Source: Sphingopyxis sp.
GTDB taxonomy: Bacteria; Pseudomonadota; Alphaproteobacteria; Sphingomonadales; Sphingomonadaceae
Length of the DNA stretch: 64,000 nt
Assembly (NCBI GenBank): GCA_017745175.1
Contig: JAGHZY010000046.1
Span: 1-64,000, forward strand
Direction: 5' to 3'
Part shown: positions 1 through 7,157 of the stretch, piece after piece
Layout: each line of letters starts with the position of its first letter
How positions within the stretch are numbered: position 1 is the first letter of the stretch
Translations under genes and position numbers: made by a program
Notes under the pieces: generated by a model
What the model saw: only the letters and a program-made list of their open reading frames with translations
The model's database searches: none
What the model was told of the DNA's origin: nothing

Positions 1-149
1 TCCTTGACGACATCGAGGGCGACGTCGGCTTCGAGGAGGGCGCGGCGAACTTCGCGCATCGCTTCGGTGACGTCGGCCTCGGTCAGCGCGCCGCGGCCGC
101 GGAGCTTCCCGAAAACATCGCCAAGCCGATTGCTCAGACTGTCGAACAT
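1..149 (-). CDS. ffh: Signal recognition particle protein Ffh, N-terminal part (runs off the window)
   Basis: Only the first 49 codons are present. They begin MFDSLSNRLGDVFGKL and continue through a helical stretch ending LLEADVALDVV, the typical start of the N domain of Ffh, the SRP54-type GTPase that binds signal sequences together with 4.5S RNA and delivers ribosomes to FtsY. The GTPase (G) and M domains lie outside the window. The gene points away from the GGDEF-EAL gene, so the roughly 250 bp between them is a divergent promoter region in which I see no clear consensus promoter. The receptor partner ftsY lies about 4 kb away on the other strand. Confidence 0.9.
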   Translation of the reverse strand, partial: MFDSLSNRLGDVFGKLRGRGALTEADVTEAMREVRRALLEADVALDVVK

Positions 150-398
150 GCGCCTCAAATCCTTAGCTACGAGGCCCGCAACGCAAAAGACGCCGGTGAG
201 CGAAACCTCGCCAACCAGCGGCTATCCGTGGACAGACTTTCCGTCGCGGACATCGATAATCCGTACGCAAGATGCGCGCGGACGCGGCGGCCTCTACACA
301 AATATGCCCGTGAAGGCAAGGCGGACGCTCCGAAGCGCACTTAACCCAAATTTCACCGCTTCTGCCCCATAAAGCGCGCAAGGGTGGGACAAATTCAT

Positions 399-2030
399 AT
401 GACATCGACGCCGAAGCCATTCGACCGCAGCGAGGGCGCCAAACGAGACATTATCGCAGGCGGCATCGTCGTCGCGGCAATCCTGCTGTTCGTCGGCACG
501 GGCAGCAACGTGATGCAGGCGGCCGTCCGCGCGCTGATCGGCATCGGCGGCGGACCCGACCGCGCGCTTGCCACCGCGCTCGTGCTCAACGTCGCACTGA
601 TCCTGTTCGGCTGGCGCCGCTACAAGGATCTCAATCGCGAAATCCTCGAGCGCACCGAGGCCGAGCAGCGCGCACGCTACCTCGCCGACACCGATCCGCT
701 GACCGGCTTCCTGAACCGCCGCGCGCTGCTTGCGAACGGGCAGCGCATGATCGCGGCGGCGGCGGCCGAAAGGCGCCAGGTCGCGCTGTTCCTCCTCGAC
801 CTCGATCATTTCAAGACCGTCAACGACATCCATGGCCATGCTGCCGGCGACCGCGTGCTCCAGGTCGCGGCCGAACGCATCTCCGCCGTCCTGCCGCCCA
901 CCGCCACCAAGGCGCGCCTCGGCGGCGACGAGTTCGTCGCGATGCTGGCGTTCGAGCCGGCGGCGCGCGCCGATATCGACGCGCTCGCCGCCGAACTGAT
1001 CGCAGCGCTCGACAACGGGATCATGCACGACGCGCAACAGATCCGCATCGGGGCGTCGCTCGGCATATCGCTGGCAAGCGACGCCAGCATCACGATGGAA
1101 ACGGTGGTCCGCCAGGCCGACATCGCCATGTATCATTGCAAGGACGAGGGGCGGAACCGCTTCTGCTGGTTCGAGGCCGGGATGGAGATGGCCGTGCAGG
1201 TTCGCAACCAGATCGAAACCGGAATCCGCAACGGCATGCCGCGCGGCGAATTCGTCCCGCATTTCGAACCGCAGGTCGATATCGCCAGCGGGCGGCTGCT
1301 CGGATTCGAGATGCTGATGCGCTGGGAATCGCCCGAACATGGCATGATTCCGCCCGAACGCTTCATCCCCGTCGCCGAGGAAAGCGGGCTGATCGGCGAC
1401 TTGTCCTTGCAGGTGATCCGCGAAGCGATGGAAATCGCCAAGCGCTGGGATCCGTCGATCATGCTCGCGGTCAACATCTCGCCGCAACAGCTCAAGGATC
1501 CGTGGTTCAGCCAGAAGCTGACCAAGCTGCTCGTCGAGGTCGGATTTCCGGCCGCACAGCTCGAGGTCGAGATCACCGAAAGCTCGCTGTTCGAGAATCT
1601 GCCGCTCGTTCGCTCGATCGTCACCAGCCTCAAGAATCAGGGCGTTTCGCTCAGCCTCGACGATTTCGGCACGGGCTACAGCTCGCTTTCGCACCTGCGT
1701 GCGCTGCCCTTCGACCGGATCAAGATCGACCGCAGCTTCATCGCCGCGATGCGCGGCAGCGCCGATGCGCAGGCGATCGTCGTTGCGATCGTGCGGCTGG
1801 GCGAAAGCCTTGCGATGCCGATTACCGCCGAAGGCGTCGAGGACGAGGAGACCGCGATCGAACTGACACGGCTCGGCTGCTCGAAGGGGCAGGGCTGGTA
1901 TTTCGGCCGCGCCGCATCGGCCGCCGATACCGATCTCCTGCTTGCCGAACGCGGATTGCTCCGCGCGCCCCTCGTACCGTCCGCGGGCTCCGGCGTTCGC
2001 GAGGGCGAGCCGCTGCGCAAGACGGCGTAA
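399..2030 (+). CDS. Diguanylate cyclase/phosphodiesterase (GGDEF-EAL) with N-terminal membrane segments
   Basis: The protein has two hydrophobic segments in the first 75 residues, then a GGDEF domain with an intact GGDEF signature and a C-terminal EAL domain. The signature EAL triplet reads EML, but the other metal and catalytic residues are visible: N in AVNISPQQL, E in EVEITES, the DDFGTGYSS loop, K in IKID and E in AEGVE. No RxxD inhibitory site precedes GGDEF. It probably makes or degrades cyclic di-GMP at the inner membrane; which activity dominates cannot be read from sequence. The start is ATG at 399, with a purine-rich AGGGTGGG upstream; an in-frame GTG at 384 is the alternative. Confidence 0.9.
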   Translation: MTSTPKPFDRSEGAKRDIIAGGIVVAAILLFVGTGSNVMQAAVRALIGIGGGPDRALATALVLNVALILFGWRRYKDLNREILERTEAEQRARYLADTDPLTGFLNRRALLANGQRMIAAAAAERRQVALFLLDLDHFKTVNDIHGHAAGDRVLQVAAERISAVLPPTATKARLGGDEFVAMLAFEPAARADIDALAAELIAALDNGIMHDAQQIRIGASLGISLASDASITMETVVRQADIAMYHCKDEGRNRFCWFEAGMEMAVQVRNQIETGIRNGMPRGEFVPHFEPQVDIASGRLLGFEMLMRWESPEHGMIPPERFIPVAEESGLIGDLSLQVIREAMEIAKRWDPSIMLAVNISPQQLKDPWFSQKLTKLLVEVGFPAAQLEVEITESSLFENLPLVRSIVTSLKNQGVSLSLDDFGTGYSSLSHLRALPFDRIKIDRSFIAAMRGSADAQAIVVAIVRLGESLAMPITAEGVEDEETAIELTRLGCSKGQGWYFGRAASAADTDLLLAERGLLRAPLVPSAGSGVREGEPLRKTA

Positions 2031-2037
2031 ACCTCCC

Positions 2038-2057
2038 CTCCCTTCCAGGGAAGGGAG
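2038..2057. terminator. Short GC-rich hairpin after the GGDEF-EAL gene
   Basis: CTCCCTTC pairs with GAAGGGAG around a CAGG loop directly after the stop codon at 2030. There is no T-run, so it is either a weak terminator or a degenerate copy of the CCCTCCC/GGGAGGG hairpins found elsewhere in this window. Confidence 0.4.
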
Positions 2058-2118
2058 AGTCAGGACGCCACGGAAGCCTCGCTAGACTTACCGCCCCTGC
2101 GCTCCTAAATGCGCCTTT

Positions 2119-2925
2119 ATGGCAGATCGCTTCACCAAGATGCACGGCCTCGGCAACGACTTCGTCGTGATCGACGCGCGCGTGGCGCCCGTCGAGATGA
2201 CGCCGGCGCGCGCGCACGCGATCGCCGACCGCCGCCACGGCATCGGGTGCGACCAGCTGATCCTGCTCGAACCGTCGGCGAGCGCCGACGTGAGGATGCG
2301 CATCTTCAACGCCGATGGCGGCGAGGTCGAGGCGTGCGGCAATGCGACGCGCTGCGTCGCGACGCTGATCGGCAAGCCCGCGGTAATCGAGACGCTGGGC
2401 GGGATGCTGCGCGTCACGCCCGCCGATGGCGGCGCCGAAGTGACGCTGGGCGAGCCCGTCTTCGACTGGGAGCATATTCCGCTCGCGATGCCGATGGACA
2501 CGCGCGACATGCCCGTCGCATGGGACGAGCTGGAGCATGGCGCCGCGGTCAATGTCGGCAATCCGCACATCGTGTTTTTCGTGCCCGAAGCCGACGCCGT
2601 CGCGCTCGCCGAACTCGGTCCGCGGATCGAGACCGACCCGCTGTTTCCCGAGCGCGTCAACGTCAACGTCGCGAGCCTCGACGGCGAGAACCAGCTGCAG
2701 CTCCGCGTCTGGGAACGCGGCGTCGGGCTGACGCAGGCGTGCGGCACCGGCGCGTGCGCGACCGCGGTCGCGGCGATCCGTGCGGGGCTGGTCCTGTCGC
2801 CGGTGACGGTGTCGCTGCCCGGCGGCGACCTCGTCATCCGCTGGGCGCCGGGCGAACCGATCGTGATGAGCGGCGCCGCGACGTGCGTGTATGAGGGCGA
2901 GACCGACTGGGCGCAATTCGGATGA
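2119..2925 (+). CDS. dapF: Diaminopimelate epimerase
   Basis: This 268-residue protein is full length for DapF, which interconverts LL- and meso-diaminopimelate in the cytoplasm for lysine and peptidoglycan synthesis. Both catalytic cysteines are present: C73 in the EACGNATRC motif and C208 in TQACGTGACA. The N-terminal MHGLGNDFVV motif is typical. The stop codon overlaps the next start by four bases (ATGA), which suggests translational coupling to mtaB and one transcript running dapF-mtaB-ftsY-yciB. Confidence 0.97.
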   Translation: MADRFTKMHGLGNDFVVIDARVAPVEMTPARAHAIADRRHGIGCDQLILLEPSASADVRMRIFNADGGEVEACGNATRCVATLIGKPAVIETLGGMLRVTPADGGAEVTLGEPVFDWEHIPLAMPMDTRDMPVAWDELEHGAAVNVGNPHIVFFVPEADAVALAELGPRIETDPLFPERVNVNVASLDGENQLQLRVWERGVGLTQACGTGACATAVAAIRAGLVLSPVTVSLPGGDLVIRWAPGEPIVMSGAATCVYEGETDWAQFG

Positions 2926-4235
2926 GCACCTCTCTCGTCGACCGGCAGGAGGTCGTCAATTTCGGTTGCCGGCTGAACATCGCCGAGGGCGAGGCTATTC
3001 GGTCGGCCGTCGCGACGGCCGGCGCACGCGACACAATTGTCTTCAACAGCTGCGCGGTGACCGACGAAGCGGTGCGGCAGGCACGGCAAGCGGTGCGGCG
3101 CGCACGGCGCGAACGGCCGGGTGCCGAGGTCGTGGTGACCGGGTGCGCCGCCGAACTGGAACGCGATGCTTTTGCCGCGATGGGCGCGCGGGTGGTGAGC
3201 AATGACGCCAAGGGTTTGGTGGAGAGTTATCTTCCCGCTTCTTCCCTGTTCCCCCGCGAAGACGGGGGCCCATCTCCTGCCGGCGCTATTTTGAACTCAC
3301 CGGAGATGGGGCCCCGCCTTCGCGGGGACACGGCAGTTTATATTCCCGCCCTCTCCGGCGCGGACCACGCACGCGCGTTCCTCGGCGTCCAGACCGGCTG
3401 CTCGCACAGCTGCACCTTTTGCGCGACGGTGCTGGCGCGCGGGACGGCGCGGTCGGCGACGATCGATGCGGTGCTCGCCGCCGCGCAGGTCGCGCTCGAT
3501 CGCGGGCAGCGCGAGATCATCCTGACCGGGGTCGACCTTGCGAGCTTTGGCGACGACAGCGACACCAGCCTTGCCGTGCTCGTCGAGGCGCTGCTGACGC
3601 TGCCGCTCGAGCGCCTTCGCCTCTCGTCGCTCGACCCGGACCGGATCGACGAGGCGCTGTTCGCGCTGCTGACCGAAGAAGCGCGTATCATGCCCCATGT
3701 CCACCTGTCGCTGCAGGCGGGCGACGATATGATACTGACGCGGATGAAGCGCCGTCATCGGCGCGCCGATGCTGTCCGCCTGATCCGGCGATTGAAAGCA
3801 GCGCGCCCCGGGATCGCGATCGGCGCCGACCTGATCGCAGGCTTCCCGACCGAGGACGAAGCCATGTTCGCAAACTCGCTGGCGCTGATCGACGATTGCG
3901 ACATCGTCTTCGGCCACATCTTTCCGTACAGCCCGCGCGCCGGGACGCCCGCCGCTCGGATGCCGCAGGTCGGCCGCGCCATCGCGCGCGAGCGCGCGGC
4001 CACGCTCCGCGAGGCCAATGCGCGGCGCCGGCAGGACTGGCTCGATGCGCAGGCCGGCCGCACCGCATCGATACTCGTCGAGCGCGACGGCCGCACCGGC
4101 CATGCGGAGAATTTCGTTGCCGTTACGCTGACCGCGCCCGCGGCGCCCGGGACCATCATCGACGTGCGCCTGCTGGCGCGCGACGGCGACCGCATGGTCG
4201 CCACCCCGATCGAAGCAAAGGATATCGCCGCATGA
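2922..4235 (+). CDS. mtaB: tRNA t6A37 methylthiotransferase MtaB, with a repeat-derived insert
   Basis: This radical-SAM enzyme of the MiaB/RimO family converts t6A to ms2t6A at tRNA position 37. The N-terminal cluster cysteines are C16 (GCRLN), C44 and C75, and the radical-SAM cysteines are C160, C164 and C167 (CSHSCTFC). The protein has 437 residues. Residues 111-136, in the linker between the N-terminal and radical-SAM domains, are encoded by a palindromic repeat at 3252-3327 that stays in frame and includes the peptide MGPRLRGD. This looks like a repeat captured by a coding gene. ATGA overlaps join it to dapF and ftsY. Confidence 0.93.
   Translation: MSTSLVDRQEVVNFGCRLNIAEGEAIRSAVATAGARDTIVFNSCAVTDEAVRQARQAVRRARRERPGAEVVVTGCAAELERDAFAAMGARVVSNDAKGLVESYLPASSLFPREDGGPSPAGAILNSPEMGPRLRGDTAVYIPALSGADHARAFLGVQTGCSHSCTFCATVLARGTARSATIDAVLAAAQVALDRGQREIILTGVDLASFGDDSDTSLAVLVEALLTLPLERLRLSSLDPDRIDEALFALLTEEARIMPHVHLSLQAGDDMILTRMKRRHRRADAVRLIRRLKAARPGIAIGADLIAGFPTEDEAMFANSLALIDDCDIVFGHIFPYSPRAGTPAARMPQVGRAIARERAATLREANARRRQDWLDAQAGRTASILVERDGRTGHAENFVAVTLTAPAAPGTIIDVRLLARDGDRMVATPIEAKDIAA
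3252..3327. repeat. Palindromic repeat element inside mtaB
   Basis: The 26-bp arm at 3252-3277 matches the reverse complement of 3302-3327 with two mismatches, around a 24-nt loop. The arms carry the CCCCGCGAAG...GGGGCCC pattern of dispersed palindromic elements. The whole unit is read through in frame as part of MtaB. Confidence 0.8.
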
Positions 4236-5158
4236 CCGGCAAAAGCTGGAGCGAAAGGCTGCTCGGCGGCTTCCGCCGCACATCCGAACGACTCGGCGAA
4301 AATCTCGCCGGGCTGACCGGCAAGTCGCGGCTCGACGACGACGATCTCGACCGGATCGAGGAAGCGCTGATCACCGCCGACCTCGGCCCGGCGATGGCCG
4401 AACGCATCCGCGAACGCCTGGCCGCGCGGCGCGACGCGGTGGCGGGCGGGGTCGAGGAACTGCGGAAGATCGTCGCCGACGAAATCGCCGCGGTGCTGCG
4501 CCCGGTGGCCGAACCGCTCGACATCGACGCCTTTCCGCGTCCGCAGGTGATCCTCGTGATCGGGGTCAACGGATCGGGCAAGACCACGACGATAGCCAAG
4601 CTCGCGCACCTGTTCCAGGAACAGGATTATGGCGTGATGCTCGTCGCGGGCGACACCTTCCGCGCCGCCGCGATCGGCCAGCTCAAGGTCTGGGCCGAGC
4701 GGCTCGGCGTGCCCATCATGGCGGGCCCCGAAGGCGGCGACAGCGCCGGCATCGTGTTCGACGCGGTGAAACAGGCGACCGCCACCGGCATCGACGTGCT
4801 GATCGTCGACACCGCCGGGCGCCTTCAGAACAAGCGCGAGCTGATGGACGAGCTTGCCAAGATCAAGCGCGTGCTCGGCCGCCTCAATCCGGCCGCGCCG
4901 CACGATGTCGTGCTCGTGCTCGACGCGACGACGGGGCAGAATGCGCTGTCGCAGATCGACGTGTTCCGCGAGGTTGCGGGCGTGACCGGGCTGGTGATGA
5001 CCAAGCTCGACGGCACCGCGCGCGGCGGCGTGCTCGTGTCCGCCGCCGAGCGCCACGGCCTGCCCATCCATGCGATCGGCATCGGCGAAACCATCGACGA
5101 CCTGCGCCCGTTCGATGCGGACGAGATCGCGGGTATCATTGCAGGAAATATTAGATGA
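4232..5158 (+). CDS. ftsY: Signal recognition particle receptor FtsY
   Basis: FtsY is the membrane-associated GTPase that receives SRP-ribosome complexes. The 308-residue protein has a short NG-type architecture: an N domain rich in helices (residues 1-100), a P-loop GVNGSGKT (111-118), DTAGR at 193-197 and TKLDG at 257-261. The long acidic N-terminal A region of the E. coli protein is absent, as is common in alphaproteobacteria. It overlaps mtaB by ATGA and its own TGA overlaps the start of yciB, so it sits in the middle of a tightly coupled operon. Confidence 0.97.
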   Translation: MTGKSWSERLLGGFRRTSERLGENLAGLTGKSRLDDDDLDRIEEALITADLGPAMAERIRERLAARRDAVAGGVEELRKIVADEIAAVLRPVAEPLDIDAFPRPQVILVIGVNGSGKTTTIAKLAHLFQEQDYGVMLVAGDTFRAAAIGQLKVWAERLGVPIMAGPEGGDSAGIVFDAVKQATATGIDVLIVDTAGRLQNKRELMDELAKIKRVLGRLNPAAPHDVVLVLDATTGQNALSQIDVFREVAGVTGLVMTKLDGTARGGVLVSAAERHGLPIHAIGIGETIDDLRPFDADEIAGIIAGNIR

Positions 5159-5826
5159 GCGACGTGCTTCCCACCGGCCCCGAGGCGGTCCCGGCACCGC
5201 CGCCGGCAAAGCATGGCTGGCTCAATTTCGTCATCGATTTCGGGCCTTTGCTCGTCTTTTTCCTCGCCTATAAATTCTCTTCCGGAGGCGAGGGCGCCTT
5301 TGCCGCAACCACCGCGGCGATCAAGGGCACGATCGCCTTCATGGTCGCGATCGTCGTCGCGATGGCGGTGTCGAAATGGAAGCTCGGCAGGATTTCGCCG
5401 ATGCTGTGGATGTCGAGCATCCTCGTCCTCGGGTTCGGCGCGCTGACCATCTGGTTCCACGACGAGCGCTTTATCGTGATGAAGCCGACGATCATCTATA
5501 CCGCCTTCGCCGTGCTGCTGCTCGGCGGATACTGGTTCAAGAGACCGATGCTCAAATATCTGCTCCAGTCCGCGCTCGAGGGGCTGACCGAAAAGGGCTG
5601 GCTGCTGCTCTCGCGCAATTGGGGGCTGTTCTTCGCCGCGCTCGGTGTCGCCAACCATGTGATGTACGAAATGATCCAGGCGAAGGCGATGAGCTTCGAT
5701 TTGTGGCTGACGATCAAGGTCTGGGGTGTCACCGCCCTCTCCTTCCTCTTCACGCTGAGTCAGGTTCCGGTGATGCTGAAGAACGGCCTCGCCATTCCCG
5801 AAGAGGCGGCCGCCGACAAAAATTGA
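5155..5826 (+). CDS. yciB: Inner-membrane septation protein A family (YciB/IspZ)
   Basis: The 223-residue protein has a short cytoplasmic N-terminus and about five or six hydrophobic segments. It carries the typical features DFGPLLVFF near the start, KPTIIYT, and a C-terminal WGVTALSFLFTLSQ region. The family spans the inner membrane and has been linked to septation and envelope integrity; the biochemical role is not settled. The start overlaps the ftsY stop by four bases. Confidence 0.88.
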   Translation: MSDVLPTGPEAVPAPPPAKHGWLNFVIDFGPLLVFFLAYKFSSGGEGAFAATTAAIKGTIAFMVAIVVAMAVSKWKLGRISPMLWMSSILVLGFGALTIWFHDERFIVMKPTIIYTAFAVLLLGGYWFKRPMLKYLLQSALEGLTEKGWLLLSRNWGLFFAALGVANHVMYEMIQAKAMSFDLWLTIKVWGVTALSFLFTLSQVPVMLKNGLAIPEEAAADKN

Positions 5827-5906
5827 TGCATTTCCCCCACGGGCTGGCATAGCTGCGTCACCGGCTCCGGGTCGCACGCGGCGCCGCGACAAACAGGGGA
5901 ACTGCC

Positions 5907-6479
5907 ATGGACAAATTTTTCGGAAATCTGCACGCCGTACTGGGCGCCGGGCTGGTGCTCGCGATCATCCTGATGCTCTGCCTCAACGGCCAGAATTTCG
6001 AGGACGGGGTCGCCGCGGGCAATGCGATCATGCGCTGGCTGCACACCTTCTTCGGCGTGCTGTGGATCGGCCTGCTCTATTATTTCAACTTCGTCCAGAT
6101 TCCGACGATGCCGAAGATTCCGGCCGAGCTGAAGCCCGGCGTATCGAAGCATATCGCGCCTGCCGCGCTCTTCTGGTTCCGCTGGGCGGCGCTGATCACC
6201 GTGCTGCTGGGCCTCTCGATTGCGGGGCACGCCAAATATCTGGCGCCCGCGCTGGGGCTGCAGGATCCGTACAAGCTGATCGGCGTCGGCATGTGGCTGG
6301 GGCTGATCATGGCGTTCAACGTCTGGTTCGTGATCTGGCCCAACCAGAAGAAGGCGCTGGGCATCGTCGAGGCCGACGATGCGACCAAGGCGAAGGCCGC
6401 GAAGACCGCGATGGTCTTTTCGCGGACCAACACCTTGCTGTCGATCCCGATGCTCTATGCGATGGTGAATTTCAGCTGA
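5907..6479 (+). CDS. Urate hydroxylase PuuD-like membrane protein (membrane domain only)
   Basis: The 190-residue protein has about four transmembrane segments and the motifs LHTFFGVLWIGLLYYFNFVQ and WLGLIMAFNVWFVIWPNQK, which match the N-terminal membrane domain of PuuD (DUF989). PuuD enzymes that oxidise urate carry a C-terminal cytochrome c domain. No CXXCH is present here and the protein stops after the membrane part. No purine genes are nearby, so urate oxidation should not be assumed. The gene follows yciB by 80 bp and may be co-transcribed. Confidence 0.75.
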   Translation: MDKFFGNLHAVLGAGLVLAIILMLCLNGQNFEDGVAAGNAIMRWLHTFFGVLWIGLLYYFNFVQIPTMPKIPAELKPGVSKHIAPAALFWFRWAALITVLLGLSIAGHAKYLAPALGLQDPYKLIGVGMWLGLIMAFNVWFVIWPNQKKALGIVEADDATKAKAAKTAMVFSRTNTLLSIPMLYAMVNFS

Positions 6480-6486
6480 TCTTGTT

Positions 6487-6600
6487 CCCTCCCGCTCGCG
6501 GGAGGGTCAGGGGTGGGCGAGCAACGGTGCGATAGCCCACCCCGCTGCGGCTAGCGAGCAAGCTCGCAAGTCTCGCTGCCCCTCCCGCAAGCGGGTGGGG
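6487..6600. repeat. Composite intergenic repeat with four hairpins (copy 1)
   Basis: The region between two convergent genes holds successive inverted repeats: 6487-6506 (CCCTCCCGC/GCGGGAGGG), 6510-6543 (GGGGTGGGC/GCCCACCCC), 6554-6567 (GCGAGC-AA-GCTCGC) and 6579-6600 (CCCCTCCCGC/GCGGGTGGGG). Read on the minus strand, its core matches the repeat at 29601-29730. It may also act as a bidirectional terminator. Confidence 0.75.
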
Positions 6601-6608
6601 ATATTGTT

Positions 6609-7157
6609 TCAGCCCTCGACCGCCGCCTTGTGCATACGGCCGTTCAGCACATAATGCGCGACGCCGAGTTGCATGCCCGCGGCCTGCGCATCGTCGATCT
6701 CGCGCACCCGCCGCGCCGGAGAGCCGGCCCACAATTCGCGATCCGGAATTTCCTTGTTCTCGGTGAGCAGTGCGCCCGCCGCGAGCATCGCGTCGCTGCC
6801 GATGCGGCAGCCGTTCATCACCGTCGCCTTGAGGCCCACGAAGGCGCGATCGGCCAGCGTGCAGCCATGCACCATCGCGAGGTGGCCGATCAGCACATCC
6901 TCGCCGATGATCGTCGGGAAGCCATCGGGGCGATGCGGCATCGGGCCGTCGCAATGGACGATGCTGCCGTCCTGGATGTTCGAGCGCGCACCGACGACGA
7001 TATGGCTGACATCGGCGCGCAACACGCAATTATACCAGATGCTGACGTCGGGCCCGATCGTCACGTCGCCGATGATCCGGCAGCCGGGCGCGATGAACGC
7101 GCTGGGGTCGATCTGCGGCGTCTTGCCGTTGACGCTGATGATGCTGACGTCGTTCAT
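6609..7157 (-). CDS. Gamma-class carbonic anhydrase-like protein
   Basis: The 182-residue protein is built of left-handed beta-helix hexapeptide repeats, as in the gamma-carbonic anhydrase/YrdA family. Likely zinc ligands are visible in HCDGPMPHRP, IGHLAMVHG and the hexapeptides around them. The family hydrates CO2 in some members, while in others the activity is unproven. The start (ATG at 7157) overlaps the stop of the upstream membrane/spermidine-synthase fusion by four bases, so it is the last gene of a leftward operon. Confidence 0.9.
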   Translation of the reverse strand: MNDVSIISVNGKTPQIDPSAFIAPGCRIIGDVTIGPDVSIWYNCVLRADVSHIVVGARSNIQDGSIVHCDGPMPHRPDGFPTIIGEDVLIGHLAMVHGCTLADRAFVGLKATVMNGCRIGSDAMLAAGALLTENKEIPDRELWAGSPARRVREIDDAQAAGMQLGVAHYVLNGRMHKAAVEG

